A DNA stretch of 64,000 bases from Coenobita brevimanus (taxonomy: Eukaryota; Arthropoda; Malacostraca; Decapoda; Coenobitidae). The DNA lies in contig CM064670.1 of assembly GCA_032717465.1 (NCBI GenBank), positions 14,662,431 through 14,726,430 of the forward strand, written 5' to 3'. The notes beneath the pieces are model-generated. The model worked only from the letters and a program-made list of their open reading frames with translations, searched no databases and was not told the origin of the DNA. The stretch's first letter is position 1; every line of letters begins with the position of its first letter. Below, one piece after another: positions 1-10,979 of the stretch. The position numbers and the translations under genes were made by a program.

Positions 1-1740
1 CGATATCACACATCCCTGCCGCAGCCCCACTCTTACGGGAAACCAATCACTCACAGTATTTCACACTCTTACACATGCTCTACTATTTACATAAAAACTT
101 TTCACTCCTTTTAGCAACTTACCATCAAGTCCATACAATCTTAAAACAGTCCACAAAGCCTCCCTATCAATTTTATCATACGCTTTCTCTAAATCCATGA
201 ATGCCCAAAACATATCCTTACCTTTCACTAAATACTTTTCACACACCTGTCTCACAGCAAACTCCTGATCGCCGCATCCCCGTCCTCTCCTAAAACCACA
301 CTGCTCATCACCAATCACTCCCTCTGTACCCTCTCTAACTCTCTTAATTAACACTCTGCCATACACCTTACCTACAACACTCAACAGACGTACACCCCTA
401 AAGCTAGTACATTCATACTTATCACCCTTACCTCTATACAGCAGAACCACACAAGCACTTGCCCAGTCAATTGGCACCATACCTCTAACAAAATGCACAT
501 TCAACAATCATACTAACCAATCAGCAATACCTGTAGTTGCTCCACCACATTTCAGGCTTTCCATAGCACACCCATCTATATCTGCAGCTTTCCCTGCTTT
601 CATCTCCTTTACTGCCTCCTGCACTTCCTCCATCGTGATCAAAGAATCATTCAACTCTCCCAACACATTTATTCCTTGTATCCTTCCATCTGCCACAATC
701 TCAGCCACCCTTTCCTCCTCTACATTAAAGTCTTTCTAAATACTCCGCCCACCTCTTCCTTACTGCATCCATCTCAGTTAACATCCTTCCATCCTCTGCT
801 TTTACTCGCTCTTCCTTCCCAGGCTCTCCCTTTCGCACCTTTTTCACCTCCTTCCAAAACATTTTCTTATTCTGTTGAAAATTCTCAGTCAACTGCCTAC
901 CCCACCTCTCATCAGCTGTCACGGTAGCATCACGCACAGCCCTTCTCGCCCTATTCCTCTTTTCCTTATACCGCTCATATGACACATTCTTCCTCTGCAG
1001 CCACACTTCATGTGCACGTCTCTTCCCATCCACAGCCATACTTACTGTACTTCCTCGCACCACCATTCACTTCCCTTTCTTACACCACCACCCACTCGTC
1101 TCACACCACACAACTCTTCCGTATGCCCCACCACAACACTCTTAAACAACTGCCATTCCTCCTCCACATTGCCATTCTCCTGATATTTCAGTGCGTCCCA
1201 CTCATCTTTCAATTTCTCCTCATACTCTATCATTTTCTCTCTTCTATCCAACTCACTTTCAAAACCTCCCTGCCACACCTGACTCTCCTAGCTCTCACCC
1301 ATCTCTTCCCTACTTTCAACTTTCCCTCCACCAGGTAGTGGTCAGACATACCTCCACCCTCCCCTCTCAGAACTCTCACATCCAACAGTCTTCCTATTAC
1401 ATTCCTGGACACAACCACATAGTCCATCAATGCTCTATCAACAACCCTTCCACCCTCCTGTCTCACCCATGTACACTTATATCTTTCCTCTCAAACAAGG
1501 TATTTCCAATCACCCTCTCGCTCAACACACATCCCTATCATTCGTTCCCCATTTTCATTTCTTCTAGGCACACCATGCATACCAGCTACACCTTCACCTG
1601 CTACATTTCCAACTCTAGCATTCAGATCTCCCATCATTACCACATTCACATTCGCTCCAAAGCTCTGGAGACACTCATCATCATCATTCCAGAAAGACTC
1701 CCTCTCTTCTGCATGCCTTTCGCTACCTGTTCATAACAGG
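1..1740 (-). mobile_element. RTE-like LINE ORF2 fragment, broken
   Basis: Reading leftward from about 1740, the frames give the end of an apurinic endonuclease domain (GDLNARVG near 1640, then SDHYLVEGKLK near 1340). A basic linker follows (about 1280-510), then the start of a reverse transcriptase at 507-61 (VVLLYRGKGDKYE, GKVYGRVLIKRV, QCGFRRGRGC, motif A MDLEKAYDKIDR). The layout matches RTE-type ORF2, which encodes endonuclease plus RT for target-primed reverse transcription. The coding is split over at least five frames, so the copy is dead. The catalytic YADD part lies beyond the left window edge. The same family recurs at 15982, 26941, 30131 and 62050. Clade assignment is from motif style only. 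Confidence 0.85.
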
Positions 1741-1759
1741 AAAATTTTAAAAACACCTT

Positions 1760-2582
1760 TCTTATCATAACCTAGTCAATCGTCAGTATAGGTTCCACCT
1801 GGGACGCTCCACTGCCATTCTAGTCCTCCTCCTTTCGGGACAATGGCGGAAGGTTTGCCATGACACTTGACATCTCAAAGAGTCTAACATAAATCTTTAA
1901 TATCCAAACTGCCTTCCTATGGTATCTAATCCTTCTATCTGTGCCTTCATCTTTAGTTTCCTCCCGATTCAATCTGTAGCTGCTTCTGTGGATGGCCAAC
2001 GATCTTCTCCTATAGAGCTATCAATTGTGGTGTTTCTTAAGGTTCTGTCCTATTAACAACTCCCTTCTATTCATCAATTACCTTCTAAGCTGTATAGCTA
2101 ACTCTGTCCACTCATATGCTGGTAACTCCACCCTTCAGCTTTCTATTTTTTTTTTCGCTGCGTCCATCACGGCAGTGGCTTTAACAAACACGAGGTAAGG
2201 CTACGACACACCTATTTGCTGACGTAGCTCATATCTCTGACTGGAGTAAAAAAAAAAATGATAATAATAACCTGTTTTTACTGCATAACAAAACTCAATT
2301 TCTGTATCCTTTGACTCCCTCAAATCGTCCACAGGATTATCTTTTAATATCAGTAATATTCATTTCAATCTTGCATTACCTCTTAACATACTTAGGGCCT
2401 TATTCTTTCGGGATTAAATATCATGCGAAGATCATATTACCTCTTTTGCAAAATCTACTTTCAAGAGATTAAGTGTGCTCAGGCGACTCCGTACCTGTTG
2501 ACTCAGAGCTGTTGACTTTATACATGGGCTTTATTCGCCCCTGTGTAGAGTACAGCTCTCATGTGCGAGGGGGTCTCCCCAT
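1760..2582 (+). mobile_element. LINE-C RT relic, heavily decayed
   Basis: Conceptual pieces in shifting frames line up in order with the better LINE-C copy at 46.1-48.3 kb. They are RQYRFHLGRST (cf. RQYGFRQGSST), PSICAFIFSFL (cf. PSVCAFIYSSL), LSIVVFLKVLSYQ (cf. LSTVVFLRALSYH), and finally LTLYMGFIRPCVEYSSHV at 2513-2566, which is the conserved thumb segment. Dozens of indels and stops make this one of the oldest insertions in the window. It is interpreted as RT palm to thumb of a CR1/jockey-superfamily LINE. The boundaries are soft. Confidence 0.7.
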
Positions 2583-2927
2583 ATACAGTTATTCTTACAC
2601 AGGAAAATTGTACCACTTGCCTAAGAACTTTTTCTTGTATTCTTTGCACTTTCATTTCAAAGTGCATTCATTATTAATGCTTAATCAAGCATTATATTCT
2701 ATCATATTTTACTTTTATACATCACTGCACTCCACATAATTTCCTCGCTGTGCTTCACTCTTCTCTAAATGTGTAAGTTTTTAATTCTCATTAAATTCCA
2801 AAGACATGTTTGTTCTACAGTTTCTACAGTACTTGACTCACCTGAGTAAGCAGAACTGCTCCCTGCTTCCTGGGGAAACAGTTATGACACCCCTTCCTGT
2901 GCAGGCAACTCGTCAGCCACATCATTA

Positions 2928-2928
<1 letters not shown>
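2583..2928. other. No recognisable gene
   Basis: AT-rich sequence between the LINE-C relic and the first AC tract. Only short frames are present, and no repeat shared with other parts of the window was noticed. Confidence 0.6.

Positions 2929-2986
<58 letters not shown>
2929..2986 (+). repeat. (AC)n microsatellite
   Basis: Uninterrupted AC dinucleotides. LINE-A coding starts at the very next base, so this tract is the 5' junction of that insertion. The minus-strand frames across it (runs of Cys-Val) are simple-repeat artefacts. Confidence 0.98.
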
Positions 2987-2988
<2 letters not shown>

Positions 2989-4016
2989 AAGAGGAAACTC
3001 CTGGAATCGATGAGAGACTTTTTGAGAGACAGACAAATGAGGACAGTAATAAAGGATAGGATGTCTGGATGGAGGGAAGTAACAAGTGGAGTCCCTCAAG
3101 GCTCGGTGTTGGCGCCAGTAATGTTCCTGATTTACGTAAATGATATGGCAGATGGAGTGAACAGTTATGCAAGTCTGTTTGCTGATGATGTAAAGATCTT
3201 GAGAAAGATAGAGGTTGAGGAGGATTGTAAAATGCTGCAGGAGGATCTGGATAGGATACATGATTGGAGCCGGACGTGGGAAATGAAATTTAATGTAAAG
3301 AAATGTAAAATATTGGAAATGGGTAAAAGTACCAGGAGGCCATCACAGAATTATTCGTTGGGTAACGAATTGATCACAAAAATGAGAGAAGAGAAAGATT
3401 TGGGAGTGCTGGTCCAAGATAGTTTGTCACCAGAAAAGCACATTAACAAGATAGTTGGAGAGACTTATAAACTCTTGACTAACATAAGAGTAGCATTTCA
3501 TTATATGGATGAAGAGATGATGAAAAAATTGATATTGGCCATGATCCGCCCCAGGTTAGAATATGCAGCGGTAGTGTGGTGCCCACACAAAAAGAAAGTT
3601 ATAAACAAGATTGAGAAAATACAAAGAACAGCAACCAAGACGGTCCCCAGACCTGTCATACAGAGAGAGGCTGGAAAAGCTTGATTTGCCTTCCTTAGAG
3701 GAAAGGAGAAAGAGAGGTGACATGATTGCAGTATTCAGGACCATGGTGGGAGTAGATAAAATTGACAAAGAAGATATGTTTTTATGGGACAAGAGAGCAA
3801 CAAGAGGACACGGAATGAAATTGAAAAAGTCAAGCAGCTTGGAGGATATCAAGAAATATAGCTTTCCTTACAGAAGTATAGACTTATGGAATAGCCTGGA
3901 CAAAGAGATTGTCCAGTCTAAAAACTTAAACGAGTTTAAAGCTAAATTTGACTTATTGAGAAACAGCGACGGAAACCCACGAGCATAGTACATTCCGTGT
4001 ATATCACAATCAGGTA
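2987..4016 (+). mobile_element. LINE-A 3' half: RT palm to C-terminus
   Basis: A 5'-truncated CR1/L2-like LINE. The frame is open from the AC tract at 2987 and shows motif B (TSGVPQGSVLAPVMF, about 3088), motif C FADD (about 3181) and the thumb (YKLLTNIRVAFHYMDEE). A one-base-type frameshift near 3640-3655 moves the rest (LSYRERLEKLDLPSLEERRKRGDMI, FPYRSIDLWNSL) into a second frame that ends at 3988. The short 3' tail contains AGGTAAATAC, the terminal motif also seen at the ends of the neighbouring copies. RT motif A is missing because of the truncation. The element is dead but fairly young, since the rest of the domain is intact. It is related to LINE-B at 6385. Confidence 0.9.
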
Positions 4017-4190
4017 TATTAGGTAAATACATAAGTATTTGGACCGACTTAGACGAAAAGGTGGTGCAGGAGAAAAACATTCATGTGTGTAAAGGTAGAC
4101 TAGATAAATGTGGATATAGAGACAGGACAACACAAGCATTGCTCAATTCCTGTATACTACAAATAGGTAAATAGGTAAACAAATAGGTAA

Positions 4191-4192
<2 letters not shown>
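4017..4192 (+). mobile_element. Short LINE-A-type 3' tail fragment
   Basis: About 175 bp with a C-terminal-like frame (LDEKVVQEKNIHVCKGRLDK), followed by repeated ATAGGTAA units that run straight into AC repeats. It abuts the end of the preceding LINE-A and is probably a second, severely truncated insertion of the same group. The call rests on the tail structure and weak protein resemblance. Confidence 0.55.

Positions 4193-4268
<76 letters not shown>
4193..4268 (+). repeat. (AC)n microsatellite
   Basis: Pure AC tract between two LINE fragments. It forms the 3' end of the fragment at 4017 and the 5' junction of the LINE-B fragment at 4269. Confidence 0.98.
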
Positions 4269-4271
<3 letters not shown>

Positions 4272-4712
4272 GCATATAGACAAGACTGAAAAAGTTCAAA
4301 GAGCCGCTACAAGATGGATACCAAGCTTAAGGGACCTAAGCTACGAAGAAAGACTAAATAAACTGAATCTACCAACACTACAGGAGAGAAGGAAAAGAGG
4401 TGACATGATAATGCTATATAAATGCATATCAGGAAATGAGAAAATAGACATAAATGATTACTTAACATATGGAGAAGCATCAGCAAGAGGACACTGCAAA
4501 AAACTGCATAAGAAGAGAGGTGATAAAGACGTAAGGAAATTCAGTTTCCCAAACAGAGCAATTGATCAATGGAATGCACTACCGAATGAAATAGTGTGTG
4601 CCAAAACAATTCACAAATTTGAGGATATGTACGATAAATATGGTTTAAGACACGGGACAGTACGAGCTTGACTCATTCCTGTAAAGATACAATTAGGTAA
4701 GAATTAGGTAAG

Positions 4713-4713
<1 letters not shown>
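4269..4713 (+). mobile_element. LINE-B 3' fragment
   Basis: Nearly identical by eye to 7126-7575 of the longer LINE-B copy. The frame is open from the AC junction to the stop at 4669-4671 (YEERLNKLNLPTLQERRKR, GHCKKLHKKRGDKDVRKF, RAIDQWNALPNEIV). The 3' end has two AATTAGGTAAG units and then AC repeats. Truncation removed all catalytic RT motifs. Both ends lie in AC repeats. Confidence 0.9.

Positions 4714-4775
<62 letters not shown>
4714..4775 (+). repeat. (AC)n microsatellite
   Basis: Pure AC tract that starts directly from the LINE-B 3' terminus (AGGTAAGAACACAC). Confidence 0.98.
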
Positions 4776-4776
<1 letters not shown>

Positions 4777-6217
4777 AGCAGCAGCCAGTGAGGTTGAGTT
4801 ATTAACCTGGATCTCTCTCCCAGACATGAATGGAGCTAAAACAGCACATTTTAAATAATGTTACAATGACAAACATTTTTCTGCGAAAAAATATTATGGA
4901 GTGAATTTTGATAACTAATGATCTAAGAAGGAAGACTTGCTGTGAGCCACGTGAAACAGCAGCAAAATGACGAATATCTGAGTCAAGTTAAGGTGAAACA
5001 ACTACAGCATGAACAGCATTTTAGATACAAGAGGAAGGACCGTGCCATTGTTCTGCTACCCTCTTTTTACTGGAACTTGTTCCAGATTTTGTCATCTTGC
5101 ACCATATTTCATGTCGCCCAGTGGCAGAAAAAGACACTACTACCGTTGTACAGTCGACATCAGAAGTCCTGTCCCCTGTCCTGTTTTTTTTTTTTTTTTT
5201 TTTTTTTTTAATGAACTCTGAACATGTCAGTCTTGTGAATTCACAGCAACCGACACTGACGACAATGATATGTGACCAGACAAGTTATCAGTGTCGATTG
5301 CTTCAATTACTCACACTTACTGTCGAAATCCACCCAGAGACAAGCAGGTGACGACAGACCTTTTGATGTCGACTATACATTCTCTGCACATCACTTGTAC
5401 GTGATTAGCAGCATATTCTAGAGTTAACTTACTGTTATAGCTCAGCATTCAAGATTGGCAGGTGGCCATTTTAGGCCAAGTTAGAGTAAAAATAGTTAGA
5501 GTTAGTGAGTCCATCTTGACAACATGAGAATCACGATGCTCCCTTTACCATAACTTGGCCTAAACTTGCAGTCTCTCCAAACTGAATGCCGAGTTGTAAC
5601 AGCAGATTACCACGAGAATACGAGTGTGATGCTAGTTACGAAGAAAGGGTCAGGAAATGATGTAGAATTACAGCACTGTTTTGTTCTGCCAATGAGCAAC
5701 GTGAAATAAGTTGCAAAACGACAGAAATCTGGGCCGGCTCAAAAAAAAAAAAAAAAAAAATACACATACTGAGATCACCGAGGAGCAAATAGCAACACTC
5801 AGTTCTTCAGGTTAAACTTGATGAACACCCGCTGAAAGAGAGACTGTGTTTATGTTATTCTTGAAGCATGCAGTGGAGTAGCTAGGAGAGTTAAAATGGA
5901 GTGGGCAAGGAGTGTAATGACGGGGTGACCTGAGGAGAACATTTTTGGAGGGTCCGAGGGTGTTCTGTCATTGTGGTGATCAGGTGTACTTCAGGGGTGG
6001 ACGGTGCTCCCTCTGTGTACCCCACTGCCTACACTTGTATTCATATCGACCATAATACCCAACAAAACCCACTTTATACACTATTCTTCCCCCCCCCCCC
6101 CACTACCTCTGAACACACACGCAAGAAGTAGATGTAATTGTTGCAGTCCAAGTTCATCTAAACCACTGGAGTGCAAGTTAAAGTTGTCCCTGTTCCATTT
6201 TGCATCCTCCTCCAGTC
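4776..6217. other. Decayed repeat DNA with an inverted repeat
   Basis: No gene. 5415-5495 and 5545-5620 are imperfect inverted copies of each other (both carry GGCCAAGTTA and a CATTC-rich core). The sequence 5690-5735 (CGTGAAATAAGTTGC) resembles the arms of the long-TIR element at 7800-9535, so this is probably a decayed foldback relative. Poly-T (5187-5210) and poly-A (5741-5760) runs are also present. Confidence 0.5.
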
Positions 6218-6312
6218 GGGAGATAGAAAGAGAGTTAAGGAACTTGTATAACCAGTCAGTGGAGCTGCCTGGTTATAACGGTGCCACCACATGAAGGCGC
6301 CACTCTCTAGCA

Positions 6313-6313
<1 letters not shown>

Positions 6314-6384
<71 letters not shown>
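6314..6384 (+). repeat. (AC)n tract, 5' junction of LINE-B
   Basis: The paralogous unfilled site at 29891-29900 has only a short CCACCACACAC run at this point, so most of this tract came with or after the LINE insertion. Confidence 0.95.
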
Positions 6385-6385
<1 letters not shown>

Positions 6386-7530
6386 ATGACAGAGTTACAA
6401 ACACAATACAGGAAAGGGAAGGATGGGTGGACAGTATCTATTTAGATTTCAAGAAAGCTTTTGACACAGTACCACACCAAAGACTTTTATGGAAGCTGTA
6501 CCATCAAGGAGGAATTCGAGGCAAACTGTTTTGTTGGATGCAAGACTTTCTCATAAAAAGAGAAATGAGGACAGTACTAAGAGGAAACTACTCATCATGG
6601 AAAGAAGTGACTAGTGGAGTACCACAGGGTTCGGTGCTGGCACCAATCATGTTTCTAGTGTACATAAATGATATAAACAGTAACACTGGAAATGAGAGCT
6701 ATCTGAATATGTTTGCAGATGATGCAAAAATACAAAGGAGAATTACTAGCACAGACTCTTGTAGGGAGCTACAAGAAGAATTAAATAAACTTCATGAATG
6801 GAGTAGTACATGGCAAATGGAATTCAATGTGGACAAGTGTCATGTAATCAAGTTTGGTAAAAGTGGAAAAAGACCTGATTGGGATTATAAGTTAGGAAAT
6901 AAAACCCTACACACATCAGAAAGAGAGAAAGACCTAGGTGTGATTATCAATAACAGACTATCTCCGGCTGACCACATCAGCGAGAAGGTACGGAACATGT
7001 ATACACTGCTTGCAAATATGAGAATAGCATTCACATACATAAATGAAGACATGCTAAGAAGGATAATAACATCATTCATTAGACCAACCCTGCAATATGC
7101 ATCAATAGTCTGGAGTCCTCATCTCAAAAAGCATATAGACAAGATTGAAAAAGTTCAAAGGGCCGCTACAAGATGGATACCAAGCTTAAGGGACCTAAGC
7201 TACGAAGAAAGACTAAATAAACTGAATCTACCAACACTACAGGAGAGAAGGAAAAGAGGTGACATGATAATGCTATATAAGTGCATATCAGGAAAGGAGA
7301 AAATAGACATAAATAATTATTTAACATATGGAGAAGCATCAGCAAGAGGACACTGCAAAAAACTGCATAAGAAGAGAGGTGATAAAGACGTAAGGAAATT
7401 CAGTTTCCCAAACAGAGCAATTGATCAATGGAATGCACTACCGAATGAAATAGTGTGTGCCAAAACAATTCACAAATTTAAGGATGTGTACGATAAATTT
7501 GGTCTAAGACACGGGACAATACGAGCTTGA
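6385..7530 (+). CDS. LINE-B reverse transcriptase, 5'-truncated, frame intact
   Basis: Open for 381 codons from the AC junction to TGA at 7528. In order: motif A YLDFKKAFDTVPH (residue ~24), IKREMRTVLRG, motif B TSGVPQGSVLAPIMF (~75), motif C MFADDAKI (~110), motif D region (MEFNVDKCHVIKFG), motif E/thumb (EREKDLGVIINNRLSP), and the C-terminal module with QRAATRWIPSLRDLSYEER and FPNRAIDQWNALPNEIV. This is the RT and C-terminal domain of a CR1/L2-like ORF2, which copies its RNA at a nicked target. The endonuclease and first RT motifs are missing through 5' truncation. There is no stop or frameshift in what remains, so the insertion is recent. There is no native start codon; GTG at 6427 is only the first start-like codon. 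Confidence 0.93.
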
Positions 7531-7592
7531 CTCATTCCTGTAAAGATACAATTAGGTAAGAACAATTAGGTAAGAACACACACACACACACA
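7531..7592 (+). mobile_element. LINE-B 3' end and AC tail
   Basis: A short 3'UTR (about 45 bp) ends in two AATTAGGTAAGAAC-type units and then AC repeats to 7592. The same terminus ends the copy at 4713. Terminal short tandem repeats are typical of CR1/L2-group elements. Confidence 0.85.
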
Positions 7593-8433
7593 ATACTAAA
7601 AAGGAAATTTCGATAAAAATCAAAGAAAGTACAGTAACTACCCACACTCTGGTCCTTTAGGAAAATACACCAACAAACGAATTATAAAGAAATTATAGAA
7701 TACAGAAAGGTGACGAAATGAGGTCACCGCGGAAAGGTTTGGTATTATGTAGCCTAGTATGGCTCAAGGCAACTAAGGTGCTGAAATCGTATCACTTTAA
7801 CATGGCACAAAGCTGACATCTCTCCATCTTGAATGCTGACATATAACAAAAGATTAACATAAAAAAAAAAAACATAGCGCTCGACTGAGAACTGCCATGG
7901 AAGGGATGTAGAGCCGCTGCATCTTTTTCTGCCACCGGACTATGTGAAATAAGTTACAATAGGACGAAAATCTCCGCTAATTGGAGGTGAAAAAACTGTA
8001 GTTAAAATGAATGTTAAAAGCTTTTCCCAGACAACTATTTACATTGCGCGATGACACCGCTTGATCCCCTCGATTACTGTGCTGTCACTATTATTTCCCC
8101 TGTCCTGCGCTACTTCCCTCGACTTCTCTCTACAGCCCTAACATCAGATGCTGTTGTGGCGTTTTGCCTTTCTAACGACGCTCCAATTTCCTGAAACTGA
8201 ATTTGGACTTCGTCTTAAATTTGCTGATATGGCTATTATGGCTGCTGCGTGTTTCGTGTTTTAACTAGTGTTTCGTGTTTTAACTAAACTGGTTCTTTTG
8301 TTACACAGCTGACTGATAGCCTCTTCTTTTTTTAACATAGACTGATTATCAAGATTATCGGATGAGTAATTGTGTTAGTATGTATTCTGTGTAAGGGTGT
8401 GGGTAAACAGTGTAATTTAGTCTAATTTCTTGT

Positions 8434-8695
8434 CAGGGTCGGATCCAGCACTTTAGAAAAAGGAGGGGAAGCGTACTTCCTAGCATAATTATCACATTAC
8501 ATTTAAACAGGAAAAAAAAGAAAAAACTTTTATTGTAACTTTTAGTCATGGGAGTACAATGATGCAAACATTTGAGCAATAATAAATTTACTGTATGTAT
8601 TTCGCTATATAAACATTGGTCTTGTACTCTAAGTAACAATGGGTCCCTAAACATAGGGGGCGCACACCCCAGGCCTCCCCCCACATCCGTGCCTG
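8434..8695. mobile_element. hAT-like MITE, intact copy
   Basis: The left end starts CAGGGTCGGATCCAG and the right end reads inward as CAGGCACGGATGT, a CAGGG-type terminus as in many hAT elements. It is about 260 bp with no coding capacity. A clear 8 bp target duplication was not found, so it is old. The copy-2 counterpart begins at 33423 and resumes at 45468-45670, cut by the TTAA element. Confidence 0.55.
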
Positions 8696-9140
8696 CTATA
8701 ATGCTGGGCATGTGAAATGAAGTGTTGGAGGGTCTCCGTGTGTAGCGTACATGAAGGGGATTTGGTGTCTCTATATGTGTATACATTGCTCCGATTTAAT
8801 AACAAGTTATGGTCCTCGATTGAATAACTATTTCTGGTGCAAACGTGTCATCATATATATTTTCCTCTCCTTTTATATTCGTTTTATTTGCTTTATAGAG
8901 TTGTATTGTTATATTATTATTTAGTTCAGGTGTCCACACATCTATAGCCTATACAGTTTAGTGATTGTGTCGTGTGCTTGTGCTTTGCTTGAACTATGTA
9001 GTTTTTTGTGTTCATATGCAAGTCTGTTATTTTTTTTTGACAGTTTTGTTAAGTTTTCCTTTGGGTTTTGCAACAAGTCAAGCATGAGTTCTCTTGTGAG
9101 GTAATTTCTCTCTTGTAGAGCATGTATACAACCATCACCT

Positions 9141-9227
9141 TCATTGTTATATCCCTTGTGCTTCATTGTTATATCCCTTGTGCTTCATTGTTATATCCCT
9201 TGTGCTTCATTGTTATATCCCTTGTCA
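9141..9227 (+). repeat. 22 bp tandem array, ~4 units
   Basis: Units of 22 bp built on TTCATTGTTATATCCCTTG. The same array in copy 2 (48313-48606) has about 13 units. Because 22 bp shifts frame each unit and contains no stop, long frames here are artefacts. Confidence 0.95.
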
Positions 9228-9631
9228 GGTGGGATGCAGCTCCTAATTAATTGTCTCTACGGTGGGTACAAACTGATGTGTATTTTGCTGCAATAAAAAC
9301 AAGTCTATTGGCTTTATTTTCACACGCCGGGATTTTCTCTATACGTGTTTTACTCTAACTTGGCCCAGATGATCGTCCTCTTGCAGCTTATTACACATAG
9401 CTCAGTGGCAGAAAAAGTGATATGGCTCTACATCCCTTCCATAGCACTTCTTCGTGACTAGCAATATAGTTCAGTGTTAATCCATTGTTACAACTCTGCA
9501 TTCAGGATGGAGGGATGGCAGTTTTAGATCAATGACGAATACAAAGAATATAGTTAACTTTTGTACACAATGCCACGTCATTTCCCGGCATTATGGACGA
9601 GAATGCTATGCTCTGACTTTTTTTTTTTTAT

Positions 9632-9853
9632 CATCCTCGCTACAACACTACAACCCTGACGTCATCATCCTCGCTACAACACTACAGCCCTGACGTCATC
9701 ATTCTCGCTACAACACTACAACCCTGACGTCATCATCCTCGCTACAACACTACAACCCTGACGTCATCATCCTCGCTACAACACTACAACCCTGACGTCA
9801 TCATCCTCGCTACAACACTACAACCCTGACGTCATCATCCTCGCTACAACACA
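9632..9853 (+). repeat. 34 bp tandem array with CRE palindromes, ~7 units
   Basis: Each unit carries CCTCGCTACAACACTACAAC followed by CCTGACGTCATCAT. TGACGTCA is a perfect cAMP-response-element palindrome. The last units are shortened. The matching array in copy 2 at 49013-49632 is much longer. Confidence 0.95.
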
Positions 9854-10979
9854 ACCCTAACGCCAATGTAAACATTTCCTACAACCCCGACTTAGTGTTA
9901 AAGTTGTGAGAGTAGGCCAGTTCCGTCAAATGAAGACAAACTGCCAATACCAAACTCAGTAACTCAAAGGAGACCCAAGCCTTGCCTAACTAACAAGGAA
10001 TAGAATTTGGTATCTCGTGTCTACTTGGTAAAGAAGCAAATTAAGAAAAAACAGTGCACTGCTAATGGAAGAATGGTCATTTCTGAATACATCAGCACCA
10101 CTTTCCTCAAGGTTTTGTATTGAACTTCTTCACCAGCTAGACCAAATGAAATAATATTACTGTAGGTTAGTTAGGCTGGGCTTGGGTCTGGGCCTGTTAC
10201 ATTAGTTATAATAGTGCATACTAAATTTGGTTAGTTTCCCTAAGGTAGGTTTGGGTGGGTGGCTTTTTTTTTTTTTTTTCTTCCTCAGCAGTTGTTTTCA
10301 TTAATTTTTGACGAGTCATTTTTTGCCAAATTTAAAACAATGTCCCTTCAAACCTAACATATAATAAGAACTGTCATACAAATTACCTCACTGGTTATTA
10401 GGTTAATGATTATACGGATAAACAAGTTATTAATTACCGCCTTCAACTGCACCATGTTGTAGTAAATTGATAAAACGTTGCTACTTACCGCCCTGCAAAT
10501 CATTACCTCAGTGATGAAACCACATCATTATTTATGTAAATGATTCATTTCCACAAAGTGATCATGGACTTGACCTTTACCTATACCAATTGTAACATTA
10601 AGCAATATTTCCACCTGCTTGGTGCCACAGAAATATTGCGTTTGACTTGGGATGAAAGTAAACAAGATGTTGGTACTTTAGTACATTATACTTCTGGGGA
10701 CAGTTCTTTCATTACATATATTTCTTAGTCTGCAGTTTTCCTAATGTTTATTTTTTATTCTTTTACTTTTTTTTTTTTTTTTCAAAATAATACATTTTAA
10801 AGTCATCATTTTTTAAAGCAAATGAATAAGTGAAACATTTTTTGTTACCAGTCTGGCATGTCTACATAAATCCGTCGCGGCGGGATTGTCGCCATTTCTC
10901 AGGCAAACATCGAGCGGGTCGGACGTTGGTTAGCGTCGTCGTTGATTAGGTTAGTTTTACTTAGTATTATTTCGTCGAA
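9854..10979. other. Conserved non-coding part of the duplicated core
   Basis: Almost identical to 49633-50735. It contains poly-T runs (10265-10280, 10770-10784). One 62-codon frame (10540-10728, starting MIHFHKVIMD) is retained in copy 2 at 50302-50490 with a single residue change, but it resembles nothing I know. Confidence 0.6.

Larger units (their letters stand above)
7800..9535. mobile_element. Long-TIR element inside duplicated locus
   Basis: About 7800-7965 and the reverse complement of about 9360-9535 are similar. Both contain ATGGAAGGGATGTAGAGCC, a TTTTTCTGCCAC box and the same spacing to an AATGC...ATTAACA segment. This marks a transposon-like unit with long imperfect terminal inverted repeats. 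No transposase frame is visible inside, so it is non-autonomous or decayed. The corresponding left arm of copy 2 lies at 33190-33310 and its right arm at about 48740-48910. Confidence 0.6.

Noticed and set aside
1191..1736. 181-codon plus-strand frame
   Set aside because: Shadow of the minus-strand RTE endonuclease region; low-complexity Ser/His-rich translation.
2824..3261. Minus-strand frames with long Cys-Val runs (also at 4081, 6158 and 42322)
   Set aside because: Translation of (AC)n tracts; no real protein.
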